This document shows positions 41,482 to 50,753 of a DNA stretch of 64,000 bases, piece by piece. How positions within the stretch are numbered: the first letter of the stretch is position 1; each line of letters begins with the position of its first letter. Source of the DNA: Agarophyton chilense (Eukaryota; Rhodophyta; Florideophyceae; Gracilariales; Gracilariaceae); contig JARGXX010000132.1 in the NCBI GenBank assembly GCA_030374765.1, forward strand, positions 332,501-396,500, given 5' to 3'. The position numbers were made by a program, and so were the translations under genes. The notes beneath the pieces are model-generated. The model saw only the letters and a program-made list of their open reading frames with translations, was not told where the DNA came from and made no database searches.

Positions 41482-43365
41482 TCAAGCTTTCTCCTCAGGG
41501 GTCAGAGCCTCGTACTGAGCGATAATTCGTGAACCCTCCCGCAGGGGAAATGTGCAGTCTGGTGCTTTGTGACCACGGAGGTAACACAAATAGTAAATCA
41601 GCTCTGCCGGATTCGGTTGTGGACGTGAATCCACGCGACGTGGTGCTGTATCCCTCCATCCGGGGCGAGAGAACCGAGCAGCGGTATTCGCAAAAGGTAG
41701 CGATGCGGCTGGCACCCTCCGTCCGTGGGTATAGAGCGCAGGGTCTTCATCCGTAGTCGGAGCGGATGTCGACGGCAACTCAGACGTACCCATAGATTCG
41801 GGGTTACTTCCCATGAATTGAATGTTATCATTGACCCCCACAGGGGCAGGGCCTCCTGCGAGTGACAAAGACGAGTTACCTCCATCGGCGAAAAGTGCAC
41901 GTGTCGGCCGACTCTTTCGGTTCTGCCGGGCACGGAGAGTATCCCCCTCAGCCTGGGCGTACTGAACCAGTTCCAAGTAGGCCAGCTTGCGCTTCTCTTC
42001 CCGATGTCGGGCAACCAATGCCCTTATCGAGGGGTCCAAACCATCCACAAACATGGTGCATCTCTCGTAGGCGGGGAATACATTCCCGCATCGGTGAAAC
42101 GCTTTATTCAAGCGAGTTGAATACACCGTTTCGGTTTCCATCGGCTTCTGCCGCGTATCCCTTAATGCAAGGATTGCTTCCTGAATCGCATTTCCAGTAG
42201 CGTATGACCTCAAGAGGTACTGCACCGCTTCGGGCCAGCACGTGACTCCCCCTTCCGAGGCTCGGGATGATCCACGGACGGAGTTGAACTGGTCTTCAGC
42301 CATCCCCTTTAAGAAATAGGGTAATGCAAGATACGCTTGCGCTTCACTCATACCGAGGATGTCAGCCTCCTGGACGAACCTCGCAAGGAAATCGAGCACC
42401 AGAATTGGGTCTGTTCCTGTGAACTCCCTCTTCTGTAGGGTGATGCTCAGCCTTTTGATGTAGTCCTTGACCTTACCCGTTCCGCAGGATGTTCGATCTC
42501 CCGAAGGCTTATCCAACCGGTAATAGCGGTACGATAGCAGCTTCCGATAGAGAGGATTCGTCGGCTTCAGCTCCCTTAATCCAAGGTGTTTCCTACCCTT
42601 CTTCCGGGTACGGCTTGCCCCTTGAGAGGTGTAAGTAGCCTTCGACCGAGTCGCCCGGGATGACCGGCGTCCATCTTCACTATCCGAAGATTCGGAGGAC
42701 GAACTCGATGACGAGCGATTGGGATCGGAATCCGATAAATCCTCTTGGAGGTAAACCCTCTTCTTGGACTTGCGGCGGTCCCGTTTAGCGGAGCGGTGTT
42801 CTTCGTCTTCCGAAACGTCGGGTTTATCCTTCGAGGCTTCTGCGTTTCCGTCCATACGGATAATGGCCTCGAGGGTGTCCAGCTGAGCTCGGAAGCGTTC
42901 CGCTTGCACGCGGTGTTCCTCCACGAGGCTCCGGTAATCCTGGATAAAGACCCCAGGGGTACCAAAGCTTTCCAAAAAAGAGTTCACATCCCTCCTCAGG
43001 GTACGAAGGTCATCGGCGACTCCCCGCACCGGGGCGTCCTCCATCTTGAGGCGGAGGGTAGTAACCTCCTGAAGGAGCTCGATGTGAGCCGCGTTGGTGA
43101 TATCAATTCGAGTCTCCAGGCGCTGTAATTCAGGGTCGGCCCGACTTCGGGGTGCTGCTGAGGGGGTCCCCACCACTGGAGCTGGGCCCACAGCCACGAC
43201 CTCTCGAGGACCTGAAACCACTGAGGGTGCTCTCCGAGTGTCCGGATCGATACCGGAATCGTTCCGACCTTCGGGAATAGAGCTCCTCGACCTAGGCGGG
43301 GCCGGGGGCACTGAATCCGCTTGACGGTTCGATCCAGTCCTGGAACCACGGGTAGGCCGCGACAT
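41482..43365 (-). CDS. Gyp-C gag
   Basis: 627 codons from a true ATG. N-terminal Arg/Pro/Ser-rich part; predicted coiled coil (L-E-T-R-I-D-I-T...L-L-Q-E-V-T-T-L-R-L); an acidic poly-Ser block; then a capsid-like domain (KVKDYIKRLSITL, MSEAQAYLALPYFLKG, CGNVF, MFVDGLDPSIRALVARHREE). The nucleocapsid knuckle is incomplete: Y591-x2-C594-x4-H599-x4-C604, with Tyr (TAC) where Gyp-A and Gyp-B have the first Cys. The terminal TGA aligns with an Arg codon (CGC) in Gyp-B, and the frame stays open 48 codons beyond it to a TAA at 41335, overlapping pol. Confidence 0.9.
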   Translation of the reverse strand: MSRPTRGSRTGSNRQADSVPPAPPRSRSSIPEGRNDSGIDPDTRRAPSVVSGPREVVAVGPAPVVGTPSAAPRSRADPELQRLETRIDITNAAHIELLQEVTTLRLKMEDAPVRGVADDLRTLRRDVNSFLESFGTPGVFIQDYRSLVEEHRVQAERFRAQLDTLEAIIRMDGNAEASKDKPDVSEDEEHRSAKRDRRKSKKRVYLQEDLSDSDPNRSSSSSSSESSDSEDGRRSSRATRSKATYTSQGASRTRKKGRKHLGLRELKPTNPLYRKLLSYRYYRLDKPSGDRTSCGTGKVKDYIKRLSITLQKREFTGTDPILVLDFLARFVQEADILGMSEAQAYLALPYFLKGMAEDQFNSVRGSSRASEGGVTCWPEAVQYLLRSYATGNAIQEAILALRDTRQKPMETETVYSTRLNKAFHRCGNVFPAYERCTMFVDGLDPSIRALVARHREEKRKLAYLELVQYAQAEGDTLRARQNRKSRPTRALFADGGNSSLSLAGGPAPVGVNDNIQFMGSNPESMGTSELPSTSAPTTDEDPALYTHGRRVPAASLPFANTAARFSRPGWRDTAPRRVDSRPQPNPAELIYYLCYLRGHKAPDCTFPLREGSRIIAQYEALTPEEKA

Positions 43366-43572
43366 GCTGCAGACACGACACCGACGATTCGGGGTAACGA
43401 TGAAATTCGATCACGAGATTCCCGGAGAACGGATGACGTAACACAAAACAAAAATAAAAACCAATTCCACCCTTTCCAAAGGAAACCACTACAACAAATC
43501 TTCACGACGGTGCTTCCTCTTCCAAGAGATATTCCAACACGTGGATAACCAACCCAAAAGTCCGAGAACGGA

Positions 43573-43590
43573 TTCTAAGTCGGGAGACCA
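43573..43590 (-). other. Gyp-C primer-binding site
   Basis: On the minus strand TGGTCTCCCGACTTAGAA lies two bases inside the 5' LTR and is identical to Gyp-A. Confidence 0.78.
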
Positions 43591-43592
43591 CT

Positions 43593-44506
43593 TGTGGAGC
43601 AAAACCCGGCGACGGGAAGTGCTCTCAAGGTGTTCGAAGCCTTGCTCCCTGGGGGAGGCAGACTCAGAGACAGAGCCCTCCGTTCCACCCGTAGTGTGGG
43701 GTGTGACTCCCACGGGGTATTCCGGCAGTACCGACGGAGGTGAGGGGTAGAAACCGTTGGATCGGGAATGGGTATGGGTATCCCAAAGAATGGGGGAAAA
43801 TCCGGCGAAGAGGAAAAACGGGGCGAGGGTCGGGCACTAACAGGCACCGGACCCGAGAACCAGAAAAGGGGCGAAACAACAAAAGAAACCCAATACAGGG
43901 GCGAAAACCTGTCCTCGAAAGGAAACACAAAAAGCACGCAACAAGTAAGCAGAACCCCCACAGGGTATCGTGCACGCAGGTCGTCTGAGCGGTCCCAAGG
44001 GGGTGGTTGCACGGAACCCAAACGTGGGCACTCTCCAAGTGGAGTCGTGTCCCTACGCAGGCGTTGCTAACCAGAGCCCGTTCCGGGTTGTAAGGCCGAA
44101 ACGATGGCGACGAAGAACCTCTAAACGTATCGAAGACCAACCTTGGTTCCCATTTACTCTGAGCTCGGACTGTCAGATCTCGCCTCCCTAAGTAGGGCCC
44201 ACTAACTAAACTCTACAGTAGTGCACACCTGCTCAGGGCCATACACGTGGAGATCCCACTGCCAGGGCCCAAAAGTCCAACGTTCTACAAATATCCGAAA
44301 ATCGGTGCCAAAATTAAGCCACGTGTATCACGGGGCCAATCCAACCATGGGCCATCCGAATGTTTCCCTTATAGGCGAAATATAACCAGAAAACAGTGCC
44401 ACCTCAGCACACCTTAGAGGGGATCATAATCATAACCCTCGGAGGGTTCAATCCTCATTCTATGAGTTGCATCTTCAAGTATCCCCTGACTGGGCGTTGC
44501 TCTACA
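43593..44506 (-). repeat. Gyp-C 5' LTR
   Basis: 914 bp, near-identical to 32764-33677; would drive gag-pol leftward. Followed by TCCAG at 44507-44511. Confidence 0.95.
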
Positions 44507-44511
44507 TCCAG

Positions 44512-46547
44512 TACTGGCTGCATTGTGCGAGGTGGAAAACGTTAATTGCACTCCCCCCGCCTTGACGCGACAAAATAAAATTAGATTTTTCGGACTGACG
44601 CCAAACGCACACCAACCCTTCTCCTGACCCTGAGCGCGTAGTACTTTCGCACATCTTTCTCGAGGGACAGTTTCCTAAGCGAACCCTCTCTGCGCGCCTT
44701 CTTCGTTTTGCGTCCTACCCCTTGTTGCCTTCCGAGCACCAGAAATGCGTTAAAACACTACATTTGTGACGTCACTGCTTCAATCTAAAAAGGTGAAACC
44801 TTGACTCGGAACTCGACGTCTCACCTCTCCTCAGATATCGTGGACAACGTCAGCTCAGGCGAATCCTTCGATGGCTCTTACTAAGGAGACGGCCACCAAT
44901 TCTATTGACTAACAAACTCCACGAAGCTAGCTCACGGGTAACGCGGCAAGGGATCAAAGCAAAAATGTTTTGCCCAATATCTCAACAAAAATTTTGTCAA
45001 TCTCATTTGTTCCAAACAACAGTGCAATGTGCCGGAGATTTCCACAATTCTGTTCGAAGACATCGACAACTTTGCACGCCTTAGCAAAGGAGAAGCCATA
45101 ATTTTGCTCGGGCGAAGGATAGCGCATTTCGTTCGTCAGTTTCGTAGCACACAGTTTGGAGAATTAATGATATTCCCATGAGTCCTTTTAAAGGCCTCGG
45201 ATGAAGAAGAAGATCACGATAAGAGGATTAAGGAAAGCGATTGTATGATCAAGAAGGTATGGTTGTCGACAGGAGATCATGGTGTGATTCAATACCAATT
45301 TTATGTCCTGAAGCATGGCACAAAGGCAGTAAGCCGCATAGATATGCCTACCTCCCGCAATAAGTGCAATCAGCCAGTACAAGGTGGTGCTTCGAGAAGT
45401 AGGGTGACGCATGGTGCGGAAGAAACAAAAAGAGTTTTTAATTGGGGAGGCAAGGGACAATATGAAGCAATCAAGAGCATACTGGCTACTTACAGCGCCA
45501 AGACTTGTCAAAGACTCACTGGGCATCAAGACGAAGCGCGCACGCTGTCGTCTCGTGTCCGAACTTTCGATCTCCGCCATACCTCTGTACAGTTTCACGA
45601 CGATGCGTTCTTGTGACTTGAAGTATCGTTGAGTAATGCGTTGGCTCTCACCATTGGGTCCGAGAGAGCTGTTGAATGTTGAGCTTATCTCTTCGATCGC
45701 GTTAGGAGGAACGAGGACGTAACGAGATGTACTTCAACGCCGTTGAAGGTCTTGGATTTGGTGAAGTGAGTGAGCTTGAACATTGCCACCGGGAGGCGCG
45801 AAGGCAAATCCGAGAAAAGTTCCGGAGCCTCAACAATATGCAGCCGTTTGTGAGGGAAAAGCCCGTTTTTCTAGCCTCGATTACCTTCGCAATAAGATTG
45901 GACACCGAGAAGAAAACTTCGATTCGGATAAATTTGTCGAAAGCAAAAAAGTCTCCCTTTCCACTCTTTCGGAGATTGATAGATACATTCATGCCATTTT
46001 CATAGATGGGGAGCTCAAGAAGGTAATTGATCCAGTGGAGAAGTATAACATCGATCTCACGCAGGTTGGCTTCCAGTACTGTGTTGGATTAGACCGTTCT
46101 TTCAGTCACATTATGAACCTTCCGTAGGGCGCTTGCTCCCAGAGAGGAAGGATGGAAAGCGAGCTGGTCGCTGGAAGACACCTAGCCACCAAGATGGTTC
46201 CTTAAGCAGAGTTTGAACGCTTTGCCTTATTAGATCCTAAACCGTAGGATTCCGTGATTTAAGATGGTGGCCCGTGGTAGGTACGATACCTTTGATGAGT
46301 ATACCTTAGACCAAAAATTGGTTCAATTGAGCAAATGAATGATGATTGCCCTTTTTCAACCCGTCAACTAAGTTCAGAAGTCCTGCTATCCAACGCATGG
46401 AGGATATGTACCCAGGTTAAAAGGAGTCGCGGACACCTTTGCGTCTCCGACTTGCTCCTCGCAAATTCAGTTCTTCGCGAGATCAAGAGTTTATCGCCTA
46501 TTACCCTATAAGTTCGACCACCGCTAACCCCATCTCACCCGCGGTAC
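44512..46547. other. Rest of repeat R, then unassigned decayed DNA
   Basis: The first 35-40 bp continue repeat R. Beyond that I recognise no gene. Frames at 45245-45616 (plus) and 45727-46127 (plus) are protein-like in composition and precede a copia RNase H, so they may be badly decayed copia coding DNA, but no RT or integrase motif is readable. Confidence 0.4.
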
Positions 46548-47072
46548 TTGGCTTTCTCGGATGCCAGCCAAGGAAAGGGCTCGTATGGTCAGACAGGTTA
46601 CATCTCTGGAGTTTACTTACCGGCGGGGGGTGCGACAATCTACCACGTTATAGATTGGAGTAGCTCCAAGCAATCCCGAGCATCGTTTAGTGCCATCGGC
46701 GCAGAGGTCCTCGCTGCAGCGATGTCTACAGATAGAGGTTCACTGATGTCCTCAAGGGTACAAGCTGTATAAGGATCCGATGAACCACTCCCGTTCGTCT
46801 TCCCGGTGGATTCAAACGGCTTGTTCTCCACCATCACTACGCTTCATGAAGGCCGAGACTACCGTTGGAGGCCTATCGTTTCCAGGCTCCGTGATTCCTT
46901 TGAAACAGGTGAAATCTCGGTGTTGCAGTGGATCCTTGGTACTCAAAACCTGGCCGATGCTCTAACCAAGCGTAATGTAATAATGTATCGCAAGTTGAAC
47001 GAAATCATGAAGACGGGATTTATTTCAGACGACGTCCTGCAGAATGCCAAGCGTGGTTCTGAGCTAGAATGA
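46548..47072 (+). pseudogene. Cop-2: copia-type RNase H, 3' end of a remnant
   Basis: The Ty1/copia RNase H is clear: FSDASQGKGSYGQTGYISG, then DWSSSKQSRASFSAIGAEVLAA, a TAA at about 46770, and in the same frame PVDSNGLFSTITTLHEGRDY and the C-terminal DALTKRN with MYRKLNE. The catalytic acidic residues (Asp of FSDAS, Glu of GAEV, Asp of PVDS) are present. This is a different copia lineage from Cop-1, in which the corresponding motif reads YSDSSFANN. Upstream RT is unrecognisable. Confidence 0.8.
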
Positions 47073-48329
47073 GTTTATTCGCCCGTAGAACGTCTTCTCT
47101 TCTTTGTTTTAGTACTGCTCCGCTTTCGCCCCTTCTTTTCATTATATATCCCGAAGAACACAAGCGCGGTGAATGCCGATGACGCTTGGGGTAGCTTCTA
47201 TTCGCGCAGTAACGCGCCACATCGCCATGTGGTTGGGCACTAACATCTTTGCTTACCACTCTTGGGCTCGCGAGAACTCTTCTAACATTTTCGGATACCC
47301 TTTCTGTACCAACCGGTGCGCCGAAGTCACCGAGCATTCCTGCACACGGTTGCCCCGCAGTGCGGGAGGCCAGACGGCGCTTGATCAGCATGTGCGTTTG
47401 CTCCGCGAGACACGTGACAATCGCGTGGTAATTTCGTCGCCGATCCACATTGATCACCTCTTCCCAACGATTAATGCGGATGAACTCACTTCGCTGGGGT
47501 AGGAGACAGCGCCGCTTTGTCGGAATAACTGAGCTAAGCTCCACTTCTCGCTGTCCTCCACTTTGGTCCCCAAGCGCAGTGGGTTTCCCTGGCGATTGCA
47601 CCCTCGGCACCTGCATCGAGCAGGTGCCCACCCACCAAACACGCGTTTTGTGTGTGCATAGAGAGAATGAAACCAAAGGCTTGATCGTGACACGTTCTAC
47701 CTCTTTGCTGGCGGGTGGTGCTTGCCCTGCGTTCATAGATTTCTTTCGCGCCGCGATGGTTGTAGCTCGTTCGCCTATGTTTTTTGTTGGTTGTCAGTGC
47801 AACAAACGATTTGGAAACGATCGGCGCCGCCGCCGGCATCTACTTATTTTCAGCTACGGTCTACCTTGGCAAACTTCACAAACGTTTGTTACGATCTACG
47901 CGCCGTGCTGACACAGATGATCAAATCCTTACTTCTGTTTGATCTCTGTTCGGAAGGCTACATTAGACTACCGCTACGTTTTGCTCTGCGATGCAGGCAA
48001 ACAGGGGGTTTGTCAGAGACTCAGCTATAAATTCCCGGTTTTACGCGACACTGGCGCTGCTTGCGTCGCTCGCGCAGCTCGTGAGCACCTCGGCTCGGAG
48101 CGACCGGGGACTTATGAATAAACGTAGAGCTGGTCGGTCCTTCCTTCACTGGACCGACCAGAGGAGACTTCAGTATCTATTGTGTTTCCCGGGAGAGCAG
48201 AATCTTCTACGCGACGGTGCAACGCGCTCTGCTCTACCTCCTGGTCAAACCGCGTACGACAGAAAAACATTAAGTATTCTGTGGTTAGACTCAAAACTGT
48301 TGTAGGCAGTCATATGCAGAGCAGGAGGG
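47073..48329 (+). other. Possible 3' LTR of Cop-2 and flanking DNA
   Basis: No gene is seen. A TATA box (TATAAA, 48026-48031), a polyadenylation-type AATAAA about 90 bp later (48117-48122) and a perfect 11-bp inverted repeat with a 10-nt loop (CTGGTCGGTCC 48130-48140, GGACCGACCAG 48151-48161) lie downstream of the copia RNase H, the arrangement expected in the U3-R part of an LTR. No second LTR is in the window, so boundaries are unknown. Confidence 0.45.
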
Positions 48330-48510
48330 CTGTTAGTAGAGAGTGTAGTTTGCGCTCGTAAAGCGCGCGGTGCAACCGGGGAAAATGGAGCGGGCACAGG
48401 GTCTCCCTCCTTTGTCCCCTTCGTCCCCAGTGTCCGGCGGTGGAGCATGGGAGAGGTTTAGTATGCGGCGCCGGCGGCACTGTGCCAGGTGGCAATCGTG
48501 TATTGCTCAG
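48330..48510. repeat. Dispersed repeat R, copy 2, abutting VPS54
   Basis: Aligns with 32622-32763 plus 44512-44545: gcgcgcgg, aaccgggga, gagcgggca, agggtctccctcc, gtccccagtgtc and further gcactgtgc.aggtgg. Similarity fades at about 48505-48510, which is where recognisable VPS54 coding sequence starts. Confidence 0.72.
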
Positions 48511-50753
48511 CCACATTTGCAGAAGAGGTAAGATCTCTGGAGCAGCTTGCAGAAGAGCTTGAAAACATGTTTTTCGTTGAAAAGAAGCGTAGTGCATTGC
48601 GAGCTAAGATATCTGAGAAACAAGTTGCATTCTTAGGAGCCTTTCACAAAGCGCATGTTGATACGCTCACAAGAACGATACGATCGGACCGATGGCAGGA
48701 GGTTCGGGCTACAGATGCTACCACGTTTTTGTTGAATGCAGTTGTTGGCCCCCCTGCGGAGGTTGACCCTGAGGACGAAAGCGATTCAACAGCTTCAAAG
48801 ACAGCACAGCCAAATGCTGCTGAAGGATCGATCACCATCCTCGACGAGGTATTTAAAACGGTTGCAACTGGTGTGCGGTATGTCCGCTCCATGTGCGCAT
48901 ATTCATTATTGACTGAAAAGTCACCGGCTCTGGGGTCCGAGTTTGGGAGACGCGGTAATGACTATTGTCGTCTCTTTAATTCGCTTGTCGGAAAAGCAAT
49001 ACTTGGCGCGGCTGCATTGCAATGGTCTGCTTTGCGGTCAATAACAGCAAGGCATCTATCTCTTGCTTCCCGTACAATCGCCCTCGCAGCTGCTTTGGCC
49101 AAACATGTCAATAGTCCATTGGAAAAAGCGCTAACTGGAACCCAAGTCAAGCTCATTCTGCCTCTAGTCAAGAGATCTGAGAAAGACCTTCGAGATCACC
49201 ATGCACAGCTACTGGCAAAGATTTTGGCAATCATGATGGATCGTCTTGAGGCTCATGAGAAGACCATGAAATCCTTGCCATGGAGCAAGCAGCAGGAAAT
49301 GGAGCGATTCGAAATGCCAAGCATGTATGCAGTTACCTTGGCTAAAGAAGCATCTGTTTTACATCGGATTCTGTGGTCTGTGTTACCGAAGAGGGAAGTC
49401 TTCGATATCTTTCAGCGTGTTTGTGCTGCGTATGGAACACATCTAACTGAGGCGTATGGGTCCCTAGATGGTGGCGAGGAATGGATAAGAGTACGAGTTG
49501 CAAAGGACGTTGCATGTCTTCACAACCGGCTAAAAGCCTTGGATGTCTTCACTGCTAATCCGGATTCGTTTAAGCCCTTGTCCAGACTGTATATTCGCTT
49601 TGCAAAAGATTTCTTCGAGACGGGAATCAAGAGTCCGCTCCCACCTAAGCCGAAAGAGGATCGCAGGTCGGGAACTCCGCCGTCTCCAAACGAAAATTCG
49701 AAGAAATCGGTTGCTGTCGGTGACTCGAAATCTTCTGAGTCGAAGAGTGGAAAACCGGGTGAACCGAAAGAGGGTCCCAATTCTGAAGCCCCGACGTCTC
49801 CTAATGGGAATTCTCAGAAATCAGTCGCTACCGTTGACTTCAAATCTTCCGAGTCGAAGAGTGGCGGTCCGGCTAAACCGAAAGAGGCAACGACGCCGGA
49901 GAATAAACCGAGCTCACTGTCGACTACAAAAAGTTTGTCTTCTGAGAATAATTCAAGATCAGCGAACTCAACAGATCATGATAACCCATTGGATTCCGCC
50001 GATGAACACTCGTCTGGAAAGAAGCCCGTGCCCAGTTCATCTACAGATTTAAAGACCATTCAAAGCGCTGATGCAAACATCCAGAATCCACTAACCGGAA
50101 AAGGGCTATTGTCTGAGGCGCCGTCATTATCAAAACAAGGTAAGTCTGGGAGAGAACAGCATATTGAAGTTGAAAGCAACCCATCAGTCCAGGGTTTAGC
50201 GAATGTGAACAAGCTTGTGAACGAAGGAAGTGTTGACTTTAAGCCCTTAAGCAACCAGGCTGAGGAAGAGCCACCGACATATTCATCGGTGGTGTTGGCT
50301 ACACCTGGACATTTGCACGAGACAACTACGCTCGACGGCCCGAAAGATGGTCTGCCCTCCTCCAATGCAAATGAGCATGCGGACTCTCCAGAGAGACTAT
50401 CAGGAGAAGAGCATATAGATCCTGGGAATGACGAGAAGACCAGCCATGATTCTCAAAACCTTTCTGGTCCGGATCCAAGTCAATTTGAGCCACAAAAGAG
50501 TGATGGCTTGGTAGCCAAGCGAACCTCGGACACTGAACACGATGAAAAGCTGGAAGAGAATCCGTTGCCTGACGTAACAAAAGAAGAATCTGTTGAATGC
50601 AAAGTGACCTCTAACCTAGAAAGCAACTGCAATGAAGACGCGCAGGGTAGATCAGAAAGGATGCTTGATATCGCGGAGAAGCTCGAGACTAACGAAACAC
50701 AGGACCCAGCGCAGGAAGCATTTCCGAAAGACTCTTCCGTCGAATCTCCTTAG
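48489..50753 (+). CDS. VPS54: VPS54, C-terminal half (5'-truncated GARP subunit)
   Basis: VPS54 is a subunit of the GARP tethering complex, which receives retrograde vesicles at the trans-Golgi. The first about 340 residues match the VPS54 C-terminal domain: AFLGAFHKAHVDTL and SDRWQEV, then ILGAAALQWSALRSITARHLSLASR, LRDHHAQLLAKILAIMMDR and LHRILWSVLP. The usual N-terminal half (coiled coil and DUF2450-type region, some 500 residues) is absent. The frame opens at 48489 without an ATG (first ATG 48567), directly at the end of repeat R. Residues from about 385 form a long Ser/Lys/Glu-rich tail not typical of the family, with a 42-residue tandem duplication. Either the gene is decapitated by repeat insertion or an upstream exon lies beyond the repeats. 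Confidence 0.8.
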   Translation: MAIVYCSATFAEEVRSLEQLAEELENMFFVEKKRSALRAKISEKQVAFLGAFHKAHVDTLTRTIRSDRWQEVRATDATTFLLNAVVGPPAEVDPEDESDSTASKTAQPNAAEGSITILDEVFKTVATGVRYVRSMCAYSLLTEKSPALGSEFGRRGNDYCRLFNSLVGKAILGAAALQWSALRSITARHLSLASRTIALAAALAKHVNSPLEKALTGTQVKLILPLVKRSEKDLRDHHAQLLAKILAIMMDRLEAHEKTMKSLPWSKQQEMERFEMPSMYAVTLAKEASVLHRILWSVLPKREVFDIFQRVCAAYGTHLTEAYGSLDGGEEWIRVRVAKDVACLHNRLKALDVFTANPDSFKPLSRLYIRFAKDFFETGIKSPLPPKPKEDRRSGTPPSPNENSKKSVAVGDSKSSESKSGKPGEPKEGPNSEAPTSPNGNSQKSVATVDFKSSESKSGGPAKPKEATTPENKPSSLSTTKSLSSENNSRSANSTDHDNPLDSADEHSSGKKPVPSSSTDLKTIQSADANIQNPLTGKGLLSEAPSLSKQGKSGREQHIEVESNPSVQGLANVNKLVNEGSVDFKPLSNQAEEEPPTYSSVVLATPGHLHETTTLDGPKDGLPSSNANEHADSPERLSGEEHIDPGNDEKTSHDSQNLSGPDPSQFEPQKSDGLVAKRTSDTEHDEKLEENPLPDVTKEESVECKVTSNLESNCNEDAQGRSERMLDIAEKLETNETQDPAQEAFPKDSSVESP

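Larger units (their letters stand above)
32764..44506 (-). mobile_element. Gyp-C: Ty3/Gypsy chromovirus, young and nearly intact, 11.7 kb
   Basis: Equal 914-bp LTRs (32764-33677, 43593-44506) differ at only about a dozen positions by eye (about 98-99% identical). The target duplication is TCCAG at 32759-32763 and 44507-44511. The primer-binding site is at 43573-43590 and the polypurine tract at 33678-33690. Gag (627 codons) and pol (more than 1500 codons) are open, with all catalytic residues present. A chromodomain frame and an aORF complete the element. It is the best candidate in the window for a recently active element. Confidence 0.96.
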
